64,000 nucleotides of DNA from Trifolium pratense. Taxonomy: Eukaryota; Streptophyta; Magnoliopsida; Fabales; Fabaceae. The first letter of the stretch is position 1; each line of letters opens with the position of its first letter. Under the pieces are notes generated by a model that saw nothing but the letters and a program-made list of their open reading frames with translations, did not search any database and was not told where the DNA came from. Positions 22,728-34,061 of the stretch are shown here, one piece after another. Position numbers and translations under genes: made by a program. Where the stretch lies: positions 27,734,337 to 27,798,336 of the forward strand of contig NC_060064.1 of assembly GCF_020283565.1 (NCBI RefSeq), given 5' to 3'.

Positions 22728-23381
22728 TCACAAGGTCTTGTGAAAATTTGAATGGTTTGCAACATCAGAATTTGAACTTGCCTTAGGTTTATACCCTTCC
22801 ATCAATCGATGTGACTTGTATCTCAATCCACAAGCATTGCATAAAGTATTTCTCCCCAAAGGACCAACCCTCCATTGAGTAGTGTCTTTAGTCTCACAAT
22901 GGCTACACATTCTCTCACTATATTTATCTATACCCTTTACTTTGAGACTCTTATCTTTACTCTTCTTAATAGCACAAAACTTCTCATTATTTTTTTCTAT
23001 GCACTTTGCTTTGAGACTCTTATCTTTACCTTTCGTAGTAGAACAAGACTTCTTATTTTTCTTTGGTAGATACTCATGATTGATGCTATGAATATTAGGC
23101 AAACTTGTATCAATATTTATCTCTTGATTTATTTGAATATTTGACACATTCTTTTGTGTTATTCCTTCACCCAATTGATTGAATTTGATATTTTCTTTCT
23201 CATGAGTGTCACAAAAAAGCAAATAATTCCAATCTTTTTGCAAACTTCTCTCCATGGTTTCTGAAAAAGTAGGGCACCATTCCAAATTTTGTAGTACATC
23301 ATGTGGGATATAATTAAATTGCTCTCCAAGGTGTTTCTTCTTATTGTATTGAATGCTTGAGTCGTTGAGATTCAAAGCCAT
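22728..23381 (-). CDS. GATA-type zinc-finger transcription factor
   Basis: A single-exon ORF of 217 aa. The finger CSHCETKDTTQW...LCNACGLRYKSHRL uses C159, C162, C181 and C184 with an 18-residue loop, the plant class IV GATA finger that binds (A/T)GATA(A/G). Basic residues after the finger (RYKSHRLMEGYKPK) are usual for DNA contact and nuclear import. The N-terminal part (VLQNLEWCPTFSETMERS) resembles the acidic start of subfamily I GATA factors but is short. Just before the finger, residues 113-135 and 136-158 are a tandem duplication (KDKSLKAK... / KDKSLKVK...). A disrupted paralog lies 3.5 kb away on the same strand. The ATG at 23381 is supported by the paralog's colinear N-terminus and a TATA-like site at 23435-23443. 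No intron seen; expression is not proven. Confidence 0.85.
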   Translation of the reverse strand: MALNLNDSSIQYNKKKHLGEQFNYIPHDVLQNLEWCPTFSETMERSLQKDWNYLLFCDTHEKENIKFNQLGEGITQKNVSNIQINQEINIDTSLPNIHSINHEYLPKKNKKSCSTTKGKDKSLKAKCIEKNNEKFCAIKKSKDKSLKVKGIDKYSERMCSHCETKDTTQWRVGPLGRNTLCNACGLRYKSHRLMEGYKPKASSNSDVANHSNFHKTL

Positions 23382-23434
23382 GCTGAAACCTCAAATTTAA
23401 TGGAGTGTGTACACACAATAAGAAACATTCATGA

Positions 23435-23443
23435 AATATATAG
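23435..23443 (-). promoter_or_regulatory. TATA-like site of the GATA gene
   Basis: CTATATATT on the minus strand lies 54-62 nt upstream of the ATG at 23381. Confidence 0.35.
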
Positions 23444-23449
23444 GAAACA

Positions 23450-24187
23450 TTCCGGTTTGTTTAAAGTTTAGGAATAACTAACATTCCCAAGATATTGGAT
23501 GTGTTGGTTTCAAATTATCTTTTTAGATTTTTTTTTGTTTTTTTTTTTTGACACAATTGTTTGTTTTTTTTTATATAATAATCTTTTTAGATTCTTTATT
23601 TGTTACAAGATTACTAAGAAAAAGAAAATTTTCTCAAACAAAATGCTAAGAATTAGAATTCCCATGAACACGAGAAATAAAATTCATATGTAGTTAAGCC
23701 ATTATGTTTGGTCTAGTGGTGATGATGGATTTGGATAGTATATATGCATAAGGTTTTAGGTTTCATCCTCATTGTCAACATTATAAACAAAAGAAGAAAA
23801 AAATCATCATATGTAGTTTGAATCTAGCATGAATATTGGCAAAAGTCTTGCATTTGATATATGAGTATAGAACTGACACTTCTAACAAAACATCGTAGTT
23901 TTAAAATACGACAATATGACGAAAATGATAATGATGAGGAAATACAATCACCCGAGAATCTTTTAGAGTCAATTAATTTTGGAGGTTGTTGATGTGATAA
24001 TAATTTCATTAAAAATAAATTTGAGCAGTTATAAATGTTGAAATCATTGGATAATGATGAATTAAAAACACTTGCACAATTTTTTAGAATGCTTTTTCTC
24101 CTAAGGATTTGTTAGATGTTGATGTAGATGATTTATTTTTCTAAATTGAGAGTGTTTGCAGATGTATCTGTCTAATGTGTTGATGTC
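23450..24187. other. Intergenic, no gene recognised
   Basis: Poly(T)-rich near 23520-23580. The part after about 24060 may already be hAT transposase debris but no motif is readable before 24188. Confidence 0.35.
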
Positions 24188-24363
24188 TGAAATAAGTTTT
24201 TCGAAGTACAAATTGCTGAAAAATTACTTGAGATCATTAATGTAACATGAAATGTCGAATAGTCTAGTCATTTTATGAATTTAGAAAGAAATAATAGAAC
24301 ACATTAATATAGAAACAATTATTAATGAATTTGCAACTAAAAATACTCGTAGGAAGTGTTTTG
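24188..24363 (+). pseudogene. hAT / TTF-type transposase fragment (C-terminal region)
   Basis: One frame reads FSKYKLLKNYLRSLM, then (after a stop) HEMSNSLVIL and KEIIEHINIETIINEFATKNTRR. This is the conserved region of plant TTF-type zinc finger/hAT proteins (usual form FSKLKLIK.YLRSTM...RL..LA.L.IE......D...I..FA...ARR) near the dimerisation domain. At least three in-frame stops make it dead. No ends of the parent element were found. Confidence 0.65.
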
Positions 24364-25989
24364 TATCGGTATTTTGATATTAAATAAAAAATTCGATGTT
24401 TTTTAGGAATTAATTTTTTTATATCATTTATAGTATTTAGTCCAAATTATATATATTCATCCATAGGCCACCAAAATCGTAGAAACGGACCTGAGTCATG
24501 CTAAGGAATTTGGATGGTATGACCCCGGAAACATCCATTCAGCATTTATGACAGGACTTAAGCCATCAAGTACCTACTCCTAAAGATATGAAAGGTATGA
24601 TCTTCCATGTTAGATTCTTTCATAACTAATCTAAAGATATTTATATCGAATCTTTGTCAAACATAAAATAGTATGGACAAATTTTGAGGTTGTAATTACA
24701 GTTGCACCCGAACCAGATTAGACAGTTTAGTTGGGCGAATACTTCGATAAAAAAAGTTCAACGATTTAATCAAAGCTACCGTGCAATTGAAAAGTGAATT
24801 TCACTTGAAAAAGGTAAGGGCTCGTTTGTTTTGTTTTGTTTTTCTTTTTAAATGATTTTTATAGTTATATAATTGTGTAAAAAAAATTTACAACGAAACA
24901 TTTTATAAAAACTTCAAGTGAAAATTTGGTTTGAATAGTTATTCTTAAAATTATATTTTAAGTATTTCATCATTTTATTAAAAAAAAATTGAATATTAAA
25001 ATTTCAAAAAATAACTTAATTTTAAAGGTATCTCTATTATATACATAGCGAGATTCCCACGGAGCTCTCTCGTGCATTTTCATAGAAATTGCTTAGGTGT
25101 CATTTAATTAGAGAGATTGCTTATGTGACATTCAATTGAAAGATTAAAAAAAAAAGAATAAAAAAAGATCATCTCAAACAAATATTTAAAGAAAAAAAAA
25201 CTTCGCATGCCAAAAAATTTTTTTGTATCTAACTTATTTGTTGGATTGATTGTTGGATATATACAAATTAGTCTGTAACAAAAAAAAAATTAAATTAACC
25301 TAATTTGAATTCGAAAAGTTTGCACAATTGAAATAAAAAGTGAATGTAATGTTTAAAATTAACGGAATATAGTAGGCATCACAAAAAGGTCATAATTTAA
25401 ATACATCTTTACATGTCATTGATTGAAAAATTTCTATCTCTATACATTAGGAGATTCCCACGGAGCTCTCTCGTGCATTCTCAATAGAAATTGCTTAGGT
25501 GACATATTTAACACGACAAAAGGTGATCCCCATGATGAAAAATGTCTGTAGATGATAGTGAGAACTAAGCATGAGAATTTTATTGATATTCATTAAAAAA
25601 TAATAAAGAATTAACACTATTTTTTGTTCATGGAGCAGCTATTGATTCCTATAACAGAGACGAAAGAGGGATGAAAATAGAGAGAGAGTCTCAGTGGTGT
25701 AAAATGGAAAACAGAGAGCACGTCTCACACGACTATTTTTTTGTTTTGCTAAGCGAAGAGAATTTAGACAACAGAGGACAAAGCAGGCTTTGCCACTCAC
25801 GCGACTATTAAAAATACACATTGAGTAATTAAAATTTGAATATCGACTGCGGGGGTTAACCACGTTTTCATATTTCATATTTTATCACGGGAATCACTTA
25901 TTCAAAATTTTATTTAGCACGATGAAAAGTGACCCCATGATAAAACTGTAAGTAGAAGATAGTGATAATTGAGCACGAGAATTTTATTG

Positions 25990-26097
<108 letters not shown>

Positions 26098-26100
26098 GAG

Positions 26101-26278
26101 TGCTAGCAACACACTCTTTAATAAAGACACTCTAACACACTCTCTTCTATTGGTTAAAATTTATATGGGTCCCATAAAAGTTATACGGGTCCACATTTTT
26201 TTATGGGACCCATGTGAATTTCAACCAATAAAAGAGAATGTGTTGGAGTGTGTTTATTAAAGAGTGTGTTGCTAGCAT
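26101..26278. mobile_element. Foldback MITE, TIR TGCTAGCAACACACTC
   Basis: Left arm TGCTAGCAACACACTCTTTA and its exact inverse at the right end (to 26278) extend as imperfect arms for about 80 bp to a 'gggtccca / tgggaccc' centre, so the whole element can fold into one hairpin. It sits inside an AT microsatellite. Confidence 0.75.
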
Positions 26279-26283
26279 TATTC

Positions 26284-26326
<43 letters not shown>

Positions 26327-26933
26327 ATATCTCAGTGGTATATAATAGGAAACGGAAAACACTTCACAGTTCAGACTCCACTATTATAATACACATTGAC
26401 TAATTAAAATTAAAATTTGAACTACGGAAATTTTTCCATATTTTGTGTGCATCACACTTTCATTAGATTACATCCGGATGATGAAATCCATGGGAAACAT
26501 AAAATAAATTAATATAATTAATTTTTTTATAATCTATAAATTTTTTATAATTTCCATTGTAAGCTTTCCATTAATCTTCGTTCAAACCATTTTAAGAATG
26601 TTAATTTATCAATGAGAGTAGAGATCCGTACATAGATTTTTTTTCATATGATGTTCACGCGAATGCTAATTTATCAATGTGAGTGAAGATCCATACATAG
26701 GGTCACTATAAAAATGACCCTATATAGTCTCGATGATGAAGATGAGAGAAAGAATCTATCTTCTAATAATGTAGAATGAAAAGCGAAATAATAATTTTCG
26801 TCTCGCTCTATCCTATAACATCGTCAAACATAGATCATGCAAAACCTATGTTAATTTTATCATAGAATTTTAAACCAAATTACTCAAGTAATATATCAAA
26901 ATAAACACATAAATAATATTTAAAAAAAATAAT

Positions 26934-26950
26934 CCCGTGCATGACACGGG
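26934..26950 (+). terminator. Helitron 3' hairpin
   Basis: A 6-bp GC-rich stem (CCCGTG/CACGGG) with a 5-nt loop lies 8 nt before the CTAA terminus; such hairpins mark the end of rolling-circle transposition. Confidence 0.75.
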
Positions 26951-27213
26951 CCAACATGCTAATTTCAAATAGATTTTCATAAAAATTGTTTTTGAAATAC
27001 AATTTTTTTAAAAAAGAACATATTTTTTATTATATTTTCATCTTCAATAATATATCTTTTTTTTTTGAAGGAATATATCTTTATATTATATGATGTCAAA
27101 AATAATATTTTAATTTTTAAAAAAAACTATATAAATTAGCTTTATAAAATCTAAAGTTAAAAATACAAAAAAAAAATTATATTTTTAAAATTATATTTTT
27201 TTTATTTACTATT

Positions 27214-27231
27214 TTTTTTTTTTTGGTACAA
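27214..27231 (-). mobile_element. Tail-only insertion TTGTACC-poly(A)
   Basis: TTTTTTATTTACTATT at 27198-27213 and 27232-27247 (16 bp) flanks poly(T) plus 'ggtacaa'. Low complexity makes the duplication less compelling than others. Confidence 0.4.
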
Positions 27232-27578
27232 TTTTTTATTTACTATTTAGGTTGTTTATTTGAGCTTTAAAATTAAATTTTTAATTTTTACTTTAACGCT
27301 CAAACAAACATACTAAACGGTAAATACTAAATACTGTGGCCACACAATTGCTTAGTGTATTGAATTGAAGTACTAGTTACAATGCGCTTGCATGTATTTA
27401 TAGATTTGTTTAGTCCACTATGTTTGTCAAATACCCGATGTGGGACTAAAAGTGCTATCTCTCAGTAACAAACGTATCCTTAGAAATGTGGAAATTGCAA
27501 CCCTAGTCCCTGAATGAATCTCTAAACAAAAAACCTCTGATCGGTGATTGATATATCTGACAATCACAACACACGAAG

Positions 27579-30163
27579 ATGGAGGAAACAGCCACTAGCG
27601 GCGGAGGCGGTGGTATTCCATGGTTGTGGGGTGTAGCCAGTGCTGCTCAAATGGGATTGGGTGTACGTTCCTACATTAAGGGACACGCAGGTGATTCTTG
27701 CCTCATGCCTTTGAAAGCTTTCTCTGTTGCTTCTCTTTTTATTGGCAGTGCCGCTTCCGCTTCTATCTTCATTCTTCAAGCTAATGGCATCCATGGGGTA
27801 ATAATTTCTTTCAAATTTCTGAGTTTTATGTTATGTTGTTATTTTTTGCAATGAAATGGAATTTGATTTTAGGGTTTAGTGAAAGTGGTGTATTGGGAAT
27901 TTAGAGTAATGTGAATTGTGTAGTAAGTGAGAGCTTAAAGGGGTTTTGTTTGGTGTGGATGAATGTGTGTGTTATTTGTACTTAATATAAGCTTTAGTTG
28001 GATTGTCTTATTTGTACTTACTTATTAGTATAAACACTTGTGAAATTGTTAGAGAACTCAAGCCCGTTTGGATTAACTTATTTTTTAGCTTATTTAAAAT
28101 AGCATATGCAAAACCAACAATGAATTGGTCCAAGTGGTAAGGGTATTGGTCCCCTAAAGCATGTGGTCAGGGGTTCGATTCCGGGCTCATGCGTATGGAG
28201 AAAATTCGGTTGGGAGGGGAGAACCCACCTTGTGTGCCCCACAGGTTCCTCGGCGGAGATTAGTCATCGCTAACGGCGGTGGAAACTTCGTACCAATAAC
28301 ATGGTAACCCAAAAAAAAAAAATAGCATATGCAAAGAAATAAGTTTTTATGTATTATTCATAAGCTTGTCTAGGTAGTTTATGAAAAAAAAAAAAAACAG
28401 TTTATGAAGATTCATTTTTCGTTAGTGAGAACTTATAAATTAACAGAAAAGCTTGCTTAAGCTATTTTTCATAAGCTAAAAAATAAGCCAATTTAAACGG
28501 GCCCTAACATGTTCATAAGCTGTTTTCAGCTAATTCCCATAAGTTCTCTAGGGTAGCTTATGAAAACTTATAGTTTACAACTTTCAGATTAAGGCTTATA
28601 CATAAGCACTTATATGATAAACAGTTAGAGCTTGATTAAGATGTTTATCCAAACGTGACCATGGTCTACTTCCTTCTATATAGAGAACAACTGTTCAGAT
28701 TTATATATAAAGGCACAACTGTTCTGGCCTCCATTAGCGGCCTTACCAGTGACTTGCTCTGTTGTAACCTCTACCTTACACTTTCATGGAGCCGAATCCA
28801 ATCACGAGGGACTTTGATAGGAAGCAAGTAGAACAGTATAATCAGACAAAGTTTAGGATGAATACTCTTTCCAAATGCAGAGTATGAGGAGTATATTAAG
28901 ACTGATAATAAAAAGACTGGATCGGAGTCTAGCTCCTTAATAGAGGAATGGTAAAAACAGTAAATAGCTATTGAATTCCCTTGAGACTGAGAGAAGACCC
29001 TGATGCTTAGCTTTACACCACACCCAGTAAACTCGATGTAGTTTGTATATTCTTGATTTTTCTTGCTTCAATGTAGTGTGTGTTTTTCATCTTGTTGAGT
29101 GAAAACCTAATGTAGTACAAAATCCCTTATACTTTTAATCAACGCCATTGAACTCGAACCGGTTATGACTCGGTTAATTGATGTACTGGGTTAATGAATC
29201 ATTGCTCAAACTGCATGAATGTAGAAATATTGGTAAAGGTACTTCTTTGGGGAACAAAGGATGCGAATTCAATCCTGATTGACGACGAAATTTCAATTGT
29301 GTTTTGTATTTCAATTGTTCAACCATTGACTTTTCCGTACGTGATGTTGTAATTATTGAAACATGCAAGTCATATTGAGGTGTGAACATTTCAATTTTCA
29401 AGTTTATAGTAACGTAAGCGACCCTTCCGAAATCCCATATCCCATCTGCTACTCTGGTTTGCATGATGTGATATGCGGCCATCCTTAAATATTCTGCGTT
29501 GTACTCTGATGGAATGTGCATAGAGTCATAGACATACAGAGTTATGTTATCGAGTCTTCTGATTTAGATCCGAGTTGCTTCTGTCATAATTGGTTATGCA
29601 CATAAATGATTAGACACACTGGACGTCAGGTTTGGTTTTCGGTTGAACTAATCAGACTAGCCAGTTATGTCTGAGTTTAATAACACTGTTTTTAACTGGT
29701 GGCTAGGTAACTTCAACCCTTTTTGGACACTGAAAATATTGCAACTCGTAACTCCTTATTCCGGTATTTGTGTTGGATGATACTACAGATGGTTAAGATT
29801 TATGCCAAAAGCTAATTTGGAAGTCAGATCACAAGGCATTTCACTGTTCACTGTTCACTGTTCACTGTTCACTGTTCTTACTTTGATGATGGTTTAAGAT
29901 GTGAAAATGATTAGTATAATAATGTTTATTTATTATAGATGTCAAGAGAACTAGTGGTGTTCTTTACACGTTACTGGTATCTGTTTCCTTTCAAGTTGTT
30001 TCCAGTAAAATAAAACATATGGTCTAAATGTAAGATCCCATATACGCACATATTAATATTCTCACGTACTACATGTTATTGCATATAGGTGGATGATCTC
30101 ATTGAAGCCGGCGCCAATTTAAGAGCCAAACTTGGGTTACATCCACGCACATCGAATAAGTAA
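27579..30163 (+). CDS. Conserved small membrane protein of unknown function
   Basis: Two exons, 27579-27797 (73 codons) and 30089-30163, with a 2.29-kb GTAATA...TATAG intron; 97 aa in total. The N-terminus is Gly-rich (TSGGGGG), then IPWLWGVASAAQMGLGVRS, a soluble KGHAGDSC segment, a hydrophobic helix (about 50-70: AFSVASLFIGSAASASIFIL) and a polar tail encoded by exon 2 (VDDLIEAGANLRAKLGLHPR). Two weakly to strongly hydrophobic segments suggest a small one- or two-span membrane protein. It has the look of a conserved plant protein but I cannot name the family. The exon-2 frame is open and joins in phase, which supports the model. The intron hosts a MITE with a SINE in it (28062-28503) and a 7-bp tandem repeat. 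If the intron were retained, the ORF would run 91 codons to 27854. Confidence 0.72.
28062..28503. mobile_element. MITE ('GCCCGTTTGGATTAACTTA') carrying a SINE
   Basis: Terminal 'gcccgtttggattaactta' and inverted 'aatttaaacgggc' bound arms of the same family as 2503-2698. The left arm was interrupted by the SINE at 28113-28320; removing it restores '...aatagcatatgcaaa-gaaataag...'. Confidence 0.65.
28113..28320 (+). mobile_element. tRNA-derived SINE (family 1) with 15-bp TSD
   Basis: AATAGCATATGCAAA flanks it at 28098-28112 and 28321-28335. The head has pol III promoter boxes (A-box region GGTCCAAGTGGTAAGGG, B-box GGTTCGATTCC), the body about 200 bp and an A-rich tail. A diverged copy is at 35936-36136. 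Confidence 0.8.
29842..29877. repeat. Heptamer tandem repeat (CACTGTT)x5
   Basis: Five perfect copies of a 7-bp unit in the intron of the small membrane protein gene. Confidence 0.9.
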
Positions 30164-30598
30164 GCAAATTATTTAGTTCATGTAAAGATAATATATCTGC
30201 AAACTGAGTTATGTAAGATCACTTTCTTTAGTTTGAAATATTGTTTACTTCACGTGAGAGATTGAACATTGGAGAAAGATAAAAGTTCAGTGTTCCAGTT
30301 ACTGTGTTAAATGAAGTATTTGAAAACAAACATTCTGTTGGTGGTGGCCACTAGGTCGGTTTACCATACTCTTCATCTCCTTAGATTTCTCTGCCACACA
30401 TTTTTTCCAACACGATGGTACTAGTACTGGCAGTGGGTCTTTGGACATGCACGTTACCCAAATTTACACGGTGGTCTCTTCTCCTCTTGGCCTGTCCTCT
30501 ACGTCTCTCACCAGATTTGTGTTTTCTTTTATTTTTCTATCAATCGAAGTAATGTCAGATCTTGCCGCCAATGTCAATCACTTCATCGTCACCGACCT
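30164..30598. other. 3' flank of the small membrane protein gene
   Basis: AT-rich sequence without a recognised gene or poly(A) signal. The ORF 30441-30875 (+) is mostly the antisense of the retroelement leader that follows. Confidence 0.35.
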
Positions 30599-30904
30599 TT
30601 ATTGCCCTTCCATAGCCCAACTAGAGTCCAACAGTTTCGATGAAGGCAGTGGGTTGGCTGTTGTTGGTGAGTCATGCAGTTTCACTTCTGATTCCACCTG
30701 CACCATTTTAATGTCCTCTTTTCTATTCGTCTTTTCCTTTCTGTTTCCGTTTGCAGGATTCTTCCACAACTGCTGCATTCTATTGAGATGCCTCTCCAAC
30801 ACTACCACCGCCCGCTTCTCTTCCAATATTCCCATCCATGGTTCCATTTTTAAATATTTTTTTGTCAAATACTAGATGCTCCTAGGATAGGAGCTCTGAT
30901 ACCA
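30599..30904 (-). pseudogene. LTR-retrotransposon leader and gag-like fragment
   Basis: On the minus strand TGGTATCAGAGCTC (30891-30904) is a tRNA-Met primer-binding site. It is followed by a short leader and a frame from 30868 that is charged and coiled-coil-like (LEEKRAVVVLERHLNRMQQL). That order (PBS, then start of gag) fits an LTR retrotransposon, but no LTR boundaries, zinc knuckle or pol domains are present. Confidence 0.4.
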
Positions 30905-31718
30905 ATCTTAGTATCCAACTTACTACTGCAGATTGTATGGAATATACTTGATATTAGGATAACTCAGACTTCTCTCCTGTTAAAGTTAATTCTTATTTTT
31001 GTATATTGAAGTTCACAGATTATTTTTTAATTAATTATAGGTCTTTTATGAAATAAAATAGTATATTTTGTTTGGGTAGGAATATGGATGAGTCATAGCC
31101 AAATTCTCAGGCACTACTTGTGCTATTTCTTGGTGGTGTGGTTCCTTGGTGGTGAAGCATTCACAACATTCTGTGGTTTGGTTCATCGAAAGGTTGAAGG
31201 TTTAATGTGCAATTCAACAATATGCTTATTAGAAACGCTACATCTAATTGTCTTTTTCGATGTTTTGCTCTCTTGTTGCATACCTAGTAGTTTTGTGTAT
31301 GCATCTTGTAATACATTGTCATTAATAATGTTTTTCATTTATCTTACTCGGCTGCTGGCCGTCAGTTTTTGGCATGCTTAGTGGTACCATGATGAAGTGT
31401 AATTTCTCTTTCCCCCTCAAAAGATTTTCAATTTTTAAAAGACATACAGCTTAAGTAATACCTTATGAATGACTACATCATACATGAATATGAGTAATAA
31501 TGATGCTAGTTGTTAAGATATAGAGTAGAATCAAGGTTGATATTGGATTTATAAAAACACAAATATAGTTTTGTACTTTGTCTTGCAATGTATCACAATC
31601 CTTGACAAAGTTGCATAACGATATGTTAGGTACTACATCCCCTTAGAATGACCTTGATCACAATCTAGTCATTTATTCATGTTCCAATCTAAAAAGCTCA
31701 TATACTTGATATGCTTTA
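30905..31718. other. Intergenic, no gene recognised
   Basis: The ORF at 31088-31381 (+) is Cys/Phe/Leu-rich without a domain and is taken as spurious. No clear repeat. Confidence 0.35.
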
Positions 31719-32871
31719 TCATTTTGAAGTTTGGTTGATATCTTTGCTCGCTACGGAGGAAATATAGCTCACGCCTGTTTGACTATAATGAGGAAGTACA
31801 TTGAACTCTCCACCATCAAATGATTGATCTTTGTTGAAAATAGGACGTCTAAGCTCGACATATGCACAGTATTGCAGTTTTGCCTTTGCACCATCTTTTC
31901 TGGTTGAAGAAAGTGCTGTTTGAAGTCCTTCCCCTGCAAAGATTAATTTAATTGCAATTCAATATGGAGAAAATCTATGCAATACTTCCGATACGTATAC
32001 AAGGTAGCTTCTGTTACCATGTGTAAGAAATAGCAAGTTCTCAGTAGGATATTTATCTGCAAGCTCCTTGATTGTTTGCTGATATCTAGCCCTTGCTTGC
32101 AAAAATGACTCTCCCCATTGAGGTAACTGAAGTTTATCAGACAAAATAAGTTTACATTAGACTAAAGAATGTTTTCATTCAACTTTATCTCGAGATAGTT
32201 CATAATAATAAAATTAAGGAAAATGCTAATAAGTGCTCCAGAGGAGTATGGCTTCCCTCTCTGATATATCAAAATTAAAATGCGATCATCTGTACCTCAT
32301 TATACACCTTTTGAACATTATAATCCACTGTCCCATTTGGGAGCATGGCTTCAAGCTCTGATATATCAAAACTTATATTTCCATCTTTAGGAGCAACATC
32401 AGGACGAATAGCTACATTGTTAAACACTTCACATAATCCATACTCAATAGAGACCTGCAGTGATGGAAGTTAAAGGACAATTTTAGCAAATTAAATATAC
32501 ACTAGTCTCTGAATATTTTGAAAAATTACAATAATTTAGAAGTTTATGACCTTGACTTTTGAAGTATCAATAAAATTGTCTTCACCAATATCAGTTTTGA
32601 GATCATTGTTGATGGTAGGGAGGGCAGCGACGAGTTCAACGACAGTTTGCACGCAGCGGAGGAAGGGAGATACAAAGACTCGATGAATTGGATATTTGAG
32701 ACTCTGTTGGATCCCTCGACCCATTTGAAATGCCCGAATGTGACCGGGTTGGGCTAAGGGTGGGTCCCACGGCCGCAAAGCTGTGGATGCCCACGAAGGA
32801 TCAATGTTATCGAGACGTTCACCGTGCCTCATTATGACGACATTTTGGTATGAAATGGATGTCCACGACAT
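31719..32871 (-). CDS. Histidine phosphatase / phosphoglycerate-mutase-like protein
   Basis: Four exons on the minus strand: 32551-32871, 32296-32454, 32018-32126 and 31719-31933, all with GT-AG introns in phase, giving 267 aa. The catalytic RHG motif is in NVVIMRHGERLDN (His16) and the second catalytic His in LLFLTHGEGL (His196); SPFLRCVQT supplies the conserved Arg. The order RHG, SPxxR, late THG is the histidine-phosphatase (PGAM-like) fold, in which the first His is transiently phosphorylated. It matches the plant PGAM-family proteins of about 270 aa, not cofactor-dependent glycolytic PGAM. The substrate is unknown. An upstream in-frame ATG at 32937 would add 22 residues without family similarity, so 32871 is preferred. 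The first donor (AAG|GTCATA) is weak. Probably cytosolic: no signal peptide. Confidence 0.85.
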
Positions 32872-32937
32872 TTTCACTATATCTAGAGCAAGAGTCAATG
32901 AGAGATTATATGTAAATGGTTTGGGTTTGAGTGTCAA

Positions 32938-33607
32938 AGAATATAAAGGAATGGAATATGGAGTATGGACAAGGGAATGGGTCTTCGCGGCAAATTTTGA
33001 TGAGAAGTATTCTCAAGTATCAATACTTGGTCATAAAAGTAGCAAGGTAATGTTGATCATCATTGAAGTGTAAATTGGGGGTGGCTTCTACGGACTAGAA
33101 GAGGAGTTCAAATTCTATCGAAAAATACTCATTCCGTTTCAAAATATAAGCAAATATGAGTTAATAAAAGTTGATGTATCTGGTCTAAATTTTATACAAA
33201 ATACAGACTTTTGTTAATAAAAATGAGTTAGCTAGATTATAATTCGTGTCTAATCTATAACTTGATAGTGATCTATAACTTTTGCGTTCGACAAAATTGT
33301 GGACAAATAACTTTTTTTGACCAATATCGAACCAATAATTTTTTGTTCATAATATATCGAACCAATAACTTGTAATGTAAACTAATATTTGGCTTTATGA
33401 ATAGTGCAAAACAAATGTCGTAGGAAATGAGCTGGTAATTTAATCGTACGCGCATGATGTAGGATGACTTAGAGTTCTTAAGCCTTTAAAAATAAAATCA
33501 ATCATGAAAGTTTTAAAAATTGTTGTTTAAAAGAAAATATATAATAAAAAATTATAAAATAAGAAAGAAAAGGAGAAAAACAATTAATTGTAACCCTTTC
33601 AGATATT
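32938..33607. other. Upstream region of the PGAM-like gene
   Basis: Contains a partial Stowaway-like sequence (33128-33250: 'tcattccgtttcaaaatataag'). Otherwise AT-rich, no gene seen. Confidence 0.35.
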
Positions 33608-34061
33608 GGGCCTGTTTGTTATAAATTTTTTGAAAATAGATTCTTATAGTATTAAATAATTATGAGTAAAAAAAATTTACAAAGAAACTTTTTATAAAAG
33701 CTTCAAATGAAAATTTGGTTTGAATAGTTATTCTTAAAATGTTATTTTAGTTATTTGATCATTTTATTGAAAAAAAATTTGGATACCAAAATTTCGAAAA
33801 ATTATTTAATTTTGAAACTATTTCAAATAGATTTTCATAAAAATCATTTATGAAATACAACTTTTTTAAAAAATTGTGATTTTGTCTATGTTTTAATCTT
33901 CAATAATGTGTGTTTATGTTATATAATGTCAAAATTAGTTTTCAATTTAGAAAAAACGAATATAATAAAACTTGTAATATTTTGAAAAACGATTTTAGAA
34001 AATCTATTTTCAAAAATACAAAGAAAAAATCCATTTTTTAAAATCTAAAACAAAGAGGCCC
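33608..34061. mobile_element. Intact MITE, TIR GGGCCTGTTTG / CAAAGAGGCCC
   Basis: A 454-bp AT-rich element with matching inverted ends. It gives the empty-site sequence for the Helitron insertion in the sister copy at 24818-27260. Confidence 0.65.

Noticed and set aside
30441..30875. 144-codon plus-strand ORF
   Set aside because: Hydrophobic, no domain, and antisense to the retroelement leader with its PBS; no start context or splice support.
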